Assembly: GCF_024459955.1 (NCBI RefSeq)
Contig: NZ_JANFXK010000018.1
Span: 24,517-88,516 of the forward strand
Reading direction: 5' to 3'
Source of the DNA: Anaerovorax odorimutans
Lineage (GTDB): Bacteria; Bacillota; Clostridia; Peptostreptococcales; Anaerovoracaceae
Length of the DNA: 64,000 nt
Below the pieces are notes generated by a model, which saw only the letters and a list, made by a program, of their open reading frames with translations, ran no database searches and was not told where the DNA came from. Numbering within the stretch: position 1 is the first letter of the stretch; each line of letters starts with the position of its first letter. A program made the translations under genes and the position numbers. Shown here in pieces: positions 8,713-16,779 of the stretch.

Positions 8713-10233
8713 TTAATTATTATCCTCTTTAAACCATCTGAACAGTCCGATCAGCATTCCGATAATGATGAACAGGAACGGTACAGACAGCACAATACAA
8801 ATGGTCTTAATGGCATTGAACGGTGCTCCGGCAAACATGATGGAAAGCGGAACCAGCGCCAGAACAACGCACCATACCAGTCTGAACTTGGAATTGGGGT
8901 TTCCCTTGGCGTCCAGCTTTTTGGTGGCGGAAGCGGCCAGAGTAAAGGAAGCCGAGTCCATGGACGTGGCCAGGAATCCCAGGGTTACCAGCGTAAAGAT
9001 GATTGGAATAATCATGCTTCCTCCCGGCAGAGTCCCCAGCAGATCGAACAATCCTGCCTGAACGTCCTCAGCCTTTGACAGCGCGAACTGTCCGGTAAGC
9101 TCGGCGTTCATGCCGAAGCTTCCATTGATGCCGAACATAACCCAGGTACCTACACTGATACCTCCCAGGCAGGTGAGAATCATTTCTCTGATGGTTCTGC
9201 CTTTGGAGATCTTGGTAATGAAAATTCCCATCAAGGCCGCATAGTTGAGCGCCAGCGTGAACAGGAATATGGTGTTCAGTTCCGGGAATCCGGAATTTCC
9301 GATCGGATCGGTAAAGAGGCTCATGTTCACGTAATTGCTGAACATCTTGCCTACGCTGTAGGTAAAGTTCTTGTAAATAAACTGGGTCGGTCCTGCGATG
9401 AAGATAAAGGCAATCAGGAAAATCGCAGCGTACATTGTCCAGTCACTGAGCTTTTTCATGCCCTTTTCAATTCCCACAACAGACGTAATCGAGAACACTA
9501 CCGCAACTAAAATCAGTACGATTACATTGGTAGTGAAGGTAACTTCAACGCCGAAGATCTTCCCGATTCCCGCGCTGATCAGCGGTACTCCAACACCCAA
9601 AGACACACCCATGCCCCCTACGATGCTGAGGATCGTCAATGCGTCGATCAGTTTTCCGATCGGCTTCTTATATTTGAAATCTCCCATCATTCTTTCACAT
9701 ACTGCGCTGATTCTCAATACCGGCACTTTTTTAACGTGGTATCCGTAGGCCAGAGAAACAGCGGTGAGAACGAAGATTACCTGAACGCTGAAACCCCAGT
9801 GGAAGAACGCGTAAGGCAGTGAAAGCTCCGCGGCCTGCTGGGAATATGGCTCAATGCTGAAAGCCGGGTCCGCATAGTAAAAGGACCATTCAACGAAGGA
9901 ATAATATACGGCCGTAGCAGCCAGGGCCGCGCACATCATCATTGCGATATAGCTGAACATGGAGAACTCCGGCTCTCCTTCCCCCAGCTTTACATTGCCG
10001 TGCTTGCTCAGCGCAAGATACAGGCAGAGAAATAATCCGATAAATACAAACCATAAAATCGGAACGCCCATCACCGCGGTCACGGCGCTGAATACTGTGT
10101 CTACCGCATTCATGGTGGCATCCGGTTTCAGACACATGAAGAATACAAAAATAGCAACTAGTATAATGCAAACAATGGAAATGGGCTTGTCTATTACAGC
10201 TTTTTGCTTAATTGCGTTATTTGGCTTTTCCAT
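8713..10233 (-). CDS. BCCT-family transporter, atypical substrate site
   Basis: A 506-residue, 12-helix betaine/carnitine/choline-type transporter. The family signature loop is visible as ITKISKGRTIREM (around residues 325-337), followed by GTWVMFG and ATSMDSASFTLA. Known trimethylammonium transporters bind their substrate in a box of tryptophans in helices 4 and 8. Here the helix-4 stretch reads FHWGFSVQVIF and the helix-8 stretch reads FTLALNYAALMGIF, so most of those aromatic residues are missing. The partner gene is a ureohydrolase, so a guanidino compound is a plausible cargo (inference). The gene starts behind AGGAGG and is first in a sigma-54 operon. Confidence 0.87.
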   Translation of the reverse strand: MEKPNNAIKQKAVIDKPISIVCIILVAIFVFFMCLKPDATMNAVDTVFSAVTAVMGVPILWFVFIGLFLCLYLALSKHGNVKLGEGEPEFSMFSYIAMMMCAALAATAVYYSFVEWSFYYADPAFSIEPYSQQAAELSLPYAFFHWGFSVQVIFVLTAVSLAYGYHVKKVPVLRISAVCERMMGDFKYKKPIGKLIDALTILSIVGGMGVSLGVGVPLISAGIGKIFGVEVTFTTNVIVLILVAVVFSITSVVGIEKGMKKLSDWTMYAAIFLIAFIFIAGPTQFIYKNFTYSVGKMFSNYVNMSLFTDPIGNSGFPELNTIFLFTLALNYAALMGIFITKISKGRTIREMILTCLGGISVGTWVMFGINGSFGMNAELTGQFALSKAEDVQAGLFDLLGTLPGGSMIIPIIFTLVTLGFLATSMDSASFTLAASATKKLDAKGNPNSKFRLVWCVVLALVPLSIMFAGAPFNAIKTICIVLSVPFLFIIIGMLIGLFRWFKEDNN

Positions 10234-10299
10234 AGAAACATCCTCCTAAGAAATAAGTGGTAACTTGTACTGCATGCATGCCATTCACTTATGTATAAC

Positions 10300-10314
10300 G
10301 CAAGAGCCGTGCCA
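10300..10314 (-). promoter_or_regulatory. Sigma-54 promoter of BCCT-ureohydrolase operon
   Basis: TGGCACG-N4-TTGC on the minus strand is a perfect -24/-12 match, 67 bp upstream of the BCCT start codon. Confidence 0.85.
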
Positions 10315-10361
10315 ACCAGGAACCCACGGATTTCAACGTTCTTTTGCAAAAATCAGAAAAC

Positions 10362-10385
10362 CGGCTATTCAAATGTGAATAACCG
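10362..10385. terminator. CCGG-clamped TATTCA-N4-TGAATA hairpin: terminator of the activator gene and/or activator site
   Basis: CCGG-N-TATTCA-AATG-TGAATA-N-CCGG is a palindrome. On the minus strand it is followed by TTTTCTGATTTTT, so it can terminate the sigma-54 activator gene ending at 10493. Its core is also the best match to the proposed activator site. It lies 48 bp upstream of the BCCT sigma-54 box. Confidence 0.65.
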
Positions 10386-10434
10386 GTCCTTTCCATCTGG
10401 TTTCAGCCTTTCCAGTGTTTTAATTTTCACACTT

Positions 10435-10489
10435 TATTCACTTTTGAATAAAGTATTCATATTCGAATAATCGTATTCAAATCTGGATA
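10435..10489. promoter_or_regulatory. Three tandem upstream activator sites for the BCCT operon
   Basis: TATTCA-CTTT-TGAATA (10435-10450), TATTCA-TATT-CGAATA (10454-10469) and TATTCA-AATC-TGGATA (10474-10489) repeat every 19-20 bp, about two helical turns. They lie 120-175 bp upstream of the sigma-54 promoter. The position and palindromic form fit binding of a dimeric enhancer-binding protein, most simply the one encoded immediately next door at 10493-11866. Confidence 0.7.
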
Positions 10490-10492
10490 AAT

Positions 10493-11866
10493 TTACTTTT
10501 TTATTTTCACATATTTCTCTATTTTTCGGTATGCGGTGGACTGGCTTATATTAAGCGCGCTGCCCACGCCTACGGTGGTTCTGTATTTATCGTAAGCTTC
10601 GCGGATAATTTCTCCTTCGAATTCCTCTACCGCTTTGTCTAAATCCTGAACAGGCGCAGTGGCCTTTTTCTTTTCCCTGATGACCTCGTCCGGCAGGGCC
10701 TTCTTTTCGATCACGTCTTTTTCACTGGTCATGGACACCCGCTCCACCACATTGGCCAGTTCCCGCACATTGCCGGGCCAGCTGTAGTTCATCATCGCTT
10801 CCATGGCCTGGGGATGAAAGGATTTGCGGAGACCGTAATGGGCGTTGCTCTTTGCAAGAAAATGCTCTGCCAGCGGAATGATATCTTCCCGCCTTTGCGC
10901 GAGAGGCGGAATGTCGATATTGATAACGTTGAGGCGGTAATAGAGGTCCTTGCGGAACAATCCCTGCTCCGCAAATTCTTCCAAATTGCGGTTGGAGGCC
11001 GTAATCAGGCGAAAGTCCACCTTGATGGCTTTGGTTCCTCCCACTCTGGTTATGATCTTATCCTGTATGGTTTTTAAAAGCTTGGCCTGCAGGCTCAAAG
11101 GCATTTCGGAGATTTCATCCAAAAGCAGAGTCCCGCCGTTGGCCAGCTCGATCAGGCCTACCTTGCCGCCGGCATTGGCTCCTGTAAAGGACCCTCTCTC
11201 ATATCCGAACAGCTCGGATTCCAAAAGGTTTTCAGGAATAGCGGCGCAATTGATCTCAATGAACGGCCCTTCCCTCCGATTGCTGTTTTTATGTACGATT
11301 TTGGCCAGCATGGTCTTTCCTACCCCCGAGGGGCCTAAAAAAAGAATGTTGGCATCAAAATCCGCCACCCGCTTAATCGTCTCCAGGATCTTAACCATCT
11401 GCGGCGACTGTCCCACGACGCCCTCGGCAATCGCCACGTCCTTCCGCAAATGATTGATTTCCGCCGTATATTTTTCGATCTCATTTTCCAGTTTCGAATA
11501 TTGCTTCTGCAGCTGCAAAAGCTCCGTAATGTCTCTGGAAAAGCTGACAATAAACTCTGTGCTCCCATCCTCCGCAAAAACCGGAGTCGCGGTTACCACC
11601 AGGTTCCGTTTGGTTTTGGTGGTTTGTTTCATCGTCACTTTTTCTCCCGACTGAATGACCCGCGCCACAATGGAGGGTTTGAAGTAACCTTCTTTTTCAA
11701 GCTGGTATACCGTCTTTCCAATGGCGTAATCCGCCGAGATCTTGTACATCTTCTGAAAAGTAGGACTGACCTTCAATACGACCCCCTCGCCGTCCGTAAT
11801 CATCAGGTCTTCATGGATAGCATCCAATATCTCATTAAAATGATTTGCCAGATCCGTTTCTTTCAT
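10493..11866 (-). CDS. PAS-domain sigma-54-dependent transcriptional activator
   Basis: A 457-residue enhancer-binding protein. A PAS sensor domain (about 10-115) and a short coiled coil precede a AAA+ domain with Walker A GPSGVGKT (178-185), sigma-54 contact loop GSFTGA (225-230, a variant of GAFTGA) and Walker B LLLDE (ending at 251). A Fis-type helix-turn-helix ending in SQSTAYRKIEKYVKIKK closes the protein. The chosen ATG has GGAG upstream; an ATG at 11923 adds 19 residues but lacks a good ribosome binding site. It follows ureohydrolase 2 by under 100 bp. As the only enhancer-binding protein beside four sigma-54 promoters, it probably controls them all, sensing a small ligand through its PAS domain (inference). 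Confidence 0.9.
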   Translation of the reverse strand: MKETDLANHFNEILDAIHEDLMITDGEGVVLKVSPTFQKMYKISADYAIGKTVYQLEKEGYFKPSIVARVIQSGEKVTMKQTTKTKRNLVVTATPVFAEDGSTEFIVSFSRDITELLQLQKQYSKLENEIEKYTAEINHLRKDVAIAEGVVGQSPQMVKILETIKRVADFDANILFLGPSGVGKTMLAKIVHKNSNRREGPFIEINCAAIPENLLESELFGYERGSFTGANAGGKVGLIELANGGTLLLDEISEMPLSLQAKLLKTIQDKIITRVGGTKAIKVDFRLITASNRNLEEFAEQGLFRKDLYYRLNVINIDIPPLAQRREDIIPLAEHFLAKSNAHYGLRKSFHPQAMEAMMNYSWPGNVRELANVVERVSMTSEKDVIEKKALPDEVIREKKKATAPVQDLDKAVEEFEGEIIREAYDKYRTTVGVGSALNISQSTAYRKIEKYVKIKK

Positions 11867-11948
11867 AGCCGTAAACTCCGTTTCAGGTTTCTTGATCCAA
11901 TATATATATGTATAGTCTACCATGCCCGAAGCTTTTTAGAAAGAGATT

Positions 11949-12869
11949 CTATCTCATGCTCTCATACATCAGGTACATGATATCCTGGGTGATAGCCGCC
12001 CCCGCGATGGCGGTGATATTGCTCGGGTCCTTATCCGGCAGCACCTCCACCATATCGGCCGCTACGACATTGATTCCTTTCAGGCCCTGCAAAACTTTTC
12101 GCACCTGGTCCGATGACGGGCCGCCTATTACCGGCGTACCGGTTCCCGGGGCCGCGGAAGGGTCCAGCGCGTCAATGTCGAAGGTCAGATAAACAGGCAT
12201 ATCCCCTACGATATCTTTCAGCTTGGCCGCCAATTCCGCCGGCTTCATGTCAAGGGCGTCCATGGAATGGATCACATTGTAGCCGCATTCTGTCATTTCC
12301 GTGCGGATGTATACCTGCGCGGAGTGAACCGGGTCGATGCAGCCTTCTTCCTGCAGATCATATGCGAAATTGGCATGGGAGAGGTTTCTCGTTCCGTCTG
12401 CTTTTTCTTCACTCCTGGTGCTGTCCTGATGGGAGTCAAAGTGAATCAGCGCCAGCTTGCCGTATTTTTCGCTGGCAGCCCGTACCGGTCCGTAAGGAAT
12501 CGTATGATCGCCGCCAATGGTCATCAGCCTGCACCCTGCGTCCAGGATCTTCTTAGCGTGCTTATAGGTATCTTCCACCATGAATTCTGTCGCCTTCGCG
12601 CCTACCCAGTAGCCAACATCGCCGTAATCCACAACCTTCGCCACATCGCACAGCTTGTAGTCCCACGGATATTTAAAGCAGCATGCGATCAGGCTCTGCT
12701 CCCTTATTGCCCTCGGCGCGAAACGCGCTCCCGGTCTGAAGGTCACGCCGCTGTCAAACGGCACTCCCATGACAACAATGTCCGCGTCCTGCACATCCTG
12801 TGTTACCGGACAATGGTTCCATGTCGCGATGCCTGCATAATGTAAATGTTCCTGTACTTCGTATTTCAT
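11949..12869 (-). CDS. speB: Agmatinase/arginase-family ureohydrolase, copy 2
   Basis: This 306-residue protein is co-linear with copy 1 (7763-8683) and differs at only a small fraction of positions, for example ATWNHCPVTQDV versus PSWNHAPISQDV near residue 15. The metal ligands (GGDHT, HFDSHQD, DIDALDP) are the same. The two copies flank the BCCT and activator genes, so a tandem duplication of the catabolic unit is likely. This copy has its own sigma-54 promoter and upstream sites and runs into the activator gene, which may give positive feedback. The substrate is a guanidino compound, probably the same as for copy 1. Confidence 0.85.
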   Translation of the reverse strand: MKYEVQEHLHYAGIATWNHCPVTQDVQDADIVVMGVPFDSGVTFRPGARFAPRAIREQSLIACCFKYPWDYKLCDVAKVVDYGDVGYWVGAKATEFMVEDTYKHAKKILDAGCRLMTIGGDHTIPYGPVRAASEKYGKLALIHFDSHQDSTRSEEKADGTRNLSHANFAYDLQEEGCIDPVHSAQVYIRTEMTECGYNVIHSMDALDMKPAELAAKLKDIVGDMPVYLTFDIDALDPSAAPGTGTPVIGGPSSDQVRKVLQGLKGINVVAADMVEVLPDKDPSNITAIAGAAITQDIMYLMYESMR

Positions 12870-12969
12870 CTTGAAAATCCCTCTCTTTCACAAATTTACG
12901 GATTCCTGCTATAGCGATGATTGCAAGTTTCTCATCCTAAAAAGGCTGGTTTGTCGCAGTATATTATTG

Positions 12970-12984
12970 CAAGTCCCATGCCAA
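12970..12984 (-). promoter_or_regulatory. Sigma-54 promoter of ureohydrolase 2
   Basis: TGGCATG-N4-TTGC on the minus strand, a full consensus match, lies 101 bp upstream of the start codon. Confidence 0.82.
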
Positions 12985-13020
12985 TGGGAAGCCTGTCAAT
13001 TTCAATCCCTTCCAAAACAA

Positions 13021-13060
13021 AAACGGGGCAATTATTCATTTGTAAATAACTACCCCGTTT
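13021..13060. terminator. Clamped TATTCA-N4-TAAATA hairpin: terminator/activator site
   Basis: AAACGGGG and CCCCGTTT clamp an AT-rich palindrome containing TATTCA-TTTG-TAAATA (13033-13048). On the minus strand a run TTTTTGTTTT follows, so it could terminate the hydrogenase transcript. It lies 37 bp upstream of the ureohydrolase 2 sigma-54 box, the same spacing as the hairpins at 5749, 7097 and 10362. Confidence 0.65.
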
Positions 13061-13098
13061 GATTCAACGCAATGAGGGAAAAAACGTAGCTTTATCAT

Positions 13099-13132
13099 TA
13101 TTCAGTAATAACCGTCTATTTGTCTATGAATA
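13099..13132. promoter_or_regulatory. Upstream activator sites for ureohydrolase 2
   Basis: A half-preserved TATTCA site (13099) and the palindrome TATTTG-TCTA-TGAATA (13117-13132) lie 18 bp apart and about 115-150 bp upstream of the sigma-54 box, mirroring the layout at the BCCT operon. The rest of the 373-bp gap up to 13242 holds only a small CCTTCCT/AGGAAGG hairpin at 13157-13177. Confidence 0.5.
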
Positions 13133-13242
13133 GGCAGTAAATGGCACTGCGCTGCCTTCCTCACTTATAGGAAGGAGGTACGAGGCCGAGCAGAGTCGAA
13201 ACAGTTGGTGAAAGCCGCATTTCCAATCCTCATCTATATTTG

Positions 13243-14700
13243 TCAGTCCAAATTATTCAGCTTTACAAATTCTTCGCTGTAATCGTCGATCGCGGTTTTG
13301 ATCTCATCCCGTGAGGCGCTTCTTCCGTACTCGTCCACTTCTTTTTTATGGGCTTCTCCATGGGTCAGGCATCCTGCCCCGCCGATGCATCCTCCGTTGC
13401 AGATCATGCCCTCAATAAAGTTGTTGGGCAGTACGCCTCTCTTTGCCCTCATCAGGGCCGGCTTGCACTTATCAATGCCTTCGCAGACAATCGGGTCGAA
13501 CTTGAAGTCTTCCCTTCCCAGCTCTTTGACCGCTTCGGCCACCGCATCGGTGACACCTCCGCTTCTGGCAAAGATCCTGCCGTAATAGGAAGCTTCGTCC
13601 AATGTGGTTTCCGGAAGTTCTTCCACGATGATGTCTTTGCTGTCAATGACAGCCTGCAGTTCTTCGAAGGTCATGGCGTAGTCGATATATTCCTTCACAT
13701 GTTCCTGCTTGATCTCAGCCTTTTTGGCCGTGCATGGACCTATAAATACGATCTTAGCGTTTTTATCGTGTTCCTTGATGAATTTCCCCAGCTGCGCCAT
13801 TGGCGACAGGTTATGGGAAATATGGTCTTTCAGTTCCGGGAATCTAGTCTTTATGTATTTGACAAAGGCCGGGCAGCAGGAGCTGGTCAAAAATCCTCGT
13901 TCGATCAATTCCTGCGCCTCATTGTAGGCTACCATATCGGCACCCATGGCTGCTTCCTCGACGCTGTAGAAACCCAGTTCCTTAATTGCTGTTACCACCT
14001 GCTCCAGCTTGGCATAGGAAAACTGGCTGGCGATAGCGGGCGCTACCATGGCGTATACCTTGTACTTGGTGTTGTTTTCACTCTGAATGATCGTATTGAT
14101 AACATCCACAATGCTGGAAACGTCTACCGTGGCGCCGAAAGGACATTGATAGACGCAGGCTCCGCAGGCAACGCACTTTTCCGGGTCGATCTGGGCTTCG
14201 CCGCCTTCCGCCATGCTGATGGCATCCAGCTTGCAGGCCCGTTCACAGGGTCTTTTAAAATTGGCGATTGCCCCGTATGGGCAAACTTTCGCGCACTTGC
14301 CGCACTCCACGCACTTGCTCTTATCAATATGCGCCATCTGCTCCTCGTCAAACGTGATCGCTCCCAGTTTGCAGGAATCGGCACATCTATGGGCAATACA
14401 GCCCCTGCAGAGATCCGTTACCGTATGCCCGGCTTCCGGACACTCATCACAGGCGATATCAATAACCTGTATCACATTCTCATCGTCCTTGTTGCCTCCC
14501 AGAGCCAGGCGGATTCGTTCCGCCACTACGGCCCGGTCCTTGTAAATGCAGCAGCGCATCGGCGGCTGGTCCTTTTTCACGATTTCATTCGCGATTTCAT
14601 TGAATACGGCGAAGGAATCGTTCCCCAGCCAGGTCTGATAGGCAACTTCCATCAATACTTTATATTTCAGTTCCTGTACGTTTGTGTCAAAAATTCTCAT
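13243..14700 (-). CDS. Monomeric [FeFe] hydrogenase (group B type)
   Basis: A 485-residue hydrogenase interconverting H2 and protons with low-potential electrons, normally ferredoxin, in the cytoplasm. N-terminal iron-sulfur sites are C130-x2-C133-x2-C136-x3-C140 and C176-x2-C179-x2-C182-x3-C186, plus extra cysteines around 98-110 and 152-156. The H-cluster motifs are SSCCPAF (C275, C276), IGPCTAKKAE (C323) and EGMICNGGCIGGAGC (C434, C438). The usual Met of the PCxxKxxE motif is Gly, as in group B enzymes. No diaphorase partners are nearby. It starts 18 bp after the leucine-rich-repeat gene and may share its transcript. Confidence 0.92.
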   Translation of the reverse strand: MRIFDTNVQELKYKVLMEVAYQTWLGNDSFAVFNEIANEIVKKDQPPMRCCIYKDRAVVAERIRLALGGNKDDENVIQVIDIACDECPEAGHTVTDLCRGCIAHRCADSCKLGAITFDEEQMAHIDKSKCVECGKCAKVCPYGAIANFKRPCERACKLDAISMAEGGEAQIDPEKCVACGACVYQCPFGATVDVSSIVDVINTIIQSENNTKYKVYAMVAPAIASQFSYAKLEQVVTAIKELGFYSVEEAAMGADMVAYNEAQELIERGFLTSSCCPAFVKYIKTRFPELKDHISHNLSPMAQLGKFIKEHDKNAKIVFIGPCTAKKAEIKQEHVKEYIDYAMTFEELQAVIDSKDIIVEELPETTLDEASYYGRIFARSGGVTDAVAEAVKELGREDFKFDPIVCEGIDKCKPALMRAKRGVLPNNFIEGMICNGGCIGGAGCLTHGEAHKKEVDEYGRSASRDEIKTAIDDYSEEFVKLNNLD

Positions 14701-14718
14701 GCTTGTTCACCCTTTTAT

Positions 14719-16641
14719 CTATTCTGCTGTTTTGTAATATCCTTTTGATGCCCGTTTTACATGGCCAATGTTACTGTATGATGACGTATAATTCTTCTTG
14801 GCAATTTTATCATATGCCTTTACTTTATAATAGTAGTGCTTCTTCTTCAATTTTTTGTCTGTAAAAGAGGTCTTGTTTGCTTTGACCGTCTTGATCTTTT
14901 TGTATTTGCCGTTCTTTTTTTCTGCCCGATAAACATAGTAACCGTCCGCACCGCTTACTTTCTTCCAGGTAAGTTTCGCTTTCTTCCCACGAAGTCCTTT
15001 TATCTTCAGCTTCGGCTGGCCGGGCACTACTTTTGCTTTAACCGGTTTGCTCCATTTTGATTCAACCGCGGGCTTAATCCTATAATAATATGTTTTGCCT
15101 GCCTTAACCTTCTTATCGGTCAGCTGGGCTTTTTTGTAGCCGTTGAGATATTGCCCCACATACGTGTATTTTCCATTGGGGCTGCCGGAGCGATATACAT
15201 AAAAATGGTTTTGCGCCACATCCGATGTCCACGTCAGCTTAACTTCCCGGGCGCCTCGGGTCCTGATTTGAATCTGTTTCGGCGCATAGTCGCTGCTTTC
15301 GGTCTCTGTCGACGTATATTCCCATTGGGGAATTTGATTGCCGGTAAAGTCTTTAACCACGACTGTTACCGTTTTGCTGTCATCTCCTTCAATATATCGC
15401 TTTTCCTTTTCCCGGTAGGGCCTGATTTTGTAGTCGTAGACCGTACCCAACGAAATCCCCAGGTCATTGTAGCTCGCCTGGACTGTTTCGCCGATCTTCT
15501 CATAGGCTCCGCTTCTTTCTTTCCGATAGATGACATACCCTTTGGCATCTGACCGTTTATCCCATTTCAGGACAACCGTCCCATTCCGGTCCTGATACCC
15601 GGTCGGACGATTGACCGTCCAGGCAGGCCCCAGATTTACAAACTTCCATGTAATCATTTCCGCAGGAGTTTCCCTATAGCCAAAGACGGTAAACTTGCGA
15701 TAATCCATACCTCCGAAAGCATCTTGGTCAATAGTTTTGACAGACTGAGGAAGGGTTATCTTTTGCAGCTTATAACAAAACATAAAGGCATTATAGTCAA
15801 TGGACTTGACGCCTTCCGGTACCGTTACTTCAGTAAGGTTCCTGCACTCATAAAAGGCATTTTTACCAATCGCTTCAATTCCCTTTGGTATATCCATTCC
15901 GGTTAACGTTTCGCATCCCTGAAAGACCATTTCACCCCATCGTTCCATTCGCTCCGGCAGCACAACTTTTTCCAGGCCACTGCATCCGGAAAAAGCCTTA
16001 TCGCTGAGTGTTTTCACTGAATCGGGCAAAACAATCGTTTTTAATGATTTGCAATGCTGGAATGCCGTTTCGCCGACAGTTTGAAGTTCTTCGCCAATCA
16101 TGACTTCTGTCAGCAGATCGCAGCCAGAGAAACACATTCCGGGAATATTTTTTAAGCCGCTGGGCAGGACTGCTTTTTTCAATCTTCTACATTCATAAAA
16201 GGCCGCCCACCCGATATCGTCAACGCTTTCCGGCAGACTTATCTCCTCCATCGCACAGCCCCAGAAAGCGTTATCTCCTATTGTATTAAGTGTCCTCGGC
16301 CAATTAATCTCGCTTAAACTGGCACATCCGGCAAAAGCGTGAGATTTTATTGATGTTATGTCGCCCTGGAATACGACTTTTTCCAACCCGCTGCATTTAT
16401 TGAATGCCCTGTCTCCAATGGAGGTTACAGAAACTCCCTCAACAGTTGATGGGACTACTGCTTTCGTCACCCCTTCATCGCAATCGACAATCGCGCCGCT
16501 GCCCTTATCGAAATAGAGATTGCCTCCTTCAACCGGCACCGGTGTTCTGTCGGCGGCGCTAGAGGGGATGGCTCCCAAGGCAAAGAACATGAAAATCGAA
16601 AAAACAAAAATTCCCACAAAACTCACATTTAATCGTTTCAT
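14719..16641 (-). CDS. Secreted BspA-type leucine-rich-repeat protein with fibronectin-like domains
   Basis: A 640-residue exported protein. A signal peptide occupies roughly residues 1-30 (KR, hydrophobic core, ASS-A-A-D cleavage region). Residues about 60-325 hold at least ten LRR_5/BspA repeats of about 23 residues (pattern I-x-x-x-A-F-x-x-C-x-x-L-x-x-V-x-L-P-x-x). About 335-620 hold three fibronectin type III-like segments rich in Tyr and Lys (YVYRAEKKNGKYK). No LPXTG anchor or transmembrane tail is present, so it is probably secreted or held by charge. BspA repeats bind host or neighbour surfaces in other anaerobes; the role here is unknown. It starts behind GAGGTGAC. Confidence 0.85.
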   Translation of the reverse strand: MKRLNVSFVGIFVFSIFMFFALGAIPSSAADRTPVPVEGGNLYFDKGSGAIVDCDEGVTKAVVPSTVEGVSVTSIGDRAFNKCSGLEKVVFQGDITSIKSHAFAGCASLSEINWPRTLNTIGDNAFWGCAMEEISLPESVDDIGWAAFYECRRLKKAVLPSGLKNIPGMCFSGCDLLTEVMIGEELQTVGETAFQHCKSLKTIVLPDSVKTLSDKAFSGCSGLEKVVLPERMERWGEMVFQGCETLTGMDIPKGIEAIGKNAFYECRNLTEVTVPEGVKSIDYNAFMFCYKLQKITLPQSVKTIDQDAFGGMDYRKFTVFGYRETPAEMITWKFVNLGPAWTVNRPTGYQDRNGTVVLKWDKRSDAKGYVIYRKERSGAYEKIGETVQASYNDLGISLGTVYDYKIRPYREKEKRYIEGDDSKTVTVVVKDFTGNQIPQWEYTSTETESSDYAPKQIQIRTRGAREVKLTWTSDVAQNHFYVYRSGSPNGKYTYVGQYLNGYKKAQLTDKKVKAGKTYYYRIKPAVESKWSKPVKAKVVPGQPKLKIKGLRGKKAKLTWKKVSGADGYYVYRAEKKNGKYKKIKTVKANKTSFTDKKLKKKHYYYKVKAYDKIAKKNYTSSYSNIGHVKRASKGYYKTAE

Positions 16642-16720
16642 TTTGTCACCTCAATACACATCAATACATACCTTATCCTTGTATCTATTATTGTATCATG
16701 GCTGCGGCCTGAAAGACAAC

Positions 16721-16753
16721 AAAAAGAGATGTGATCTCTCACATCTCTTTTTT
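16721..16753. terminator. Terminator of the bcd-etfBA operon
   Basis: AAAAGAGATGTGA pairs perfectly with its complement around a tiny loop, with T-runs on both strands, so it can work in both directions. It lies 27 bp downstream of etfA. Confidence 0.85.
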
Positions 16754-16779
16754 ATATGCTTAATAAAATTTATGTAAGC

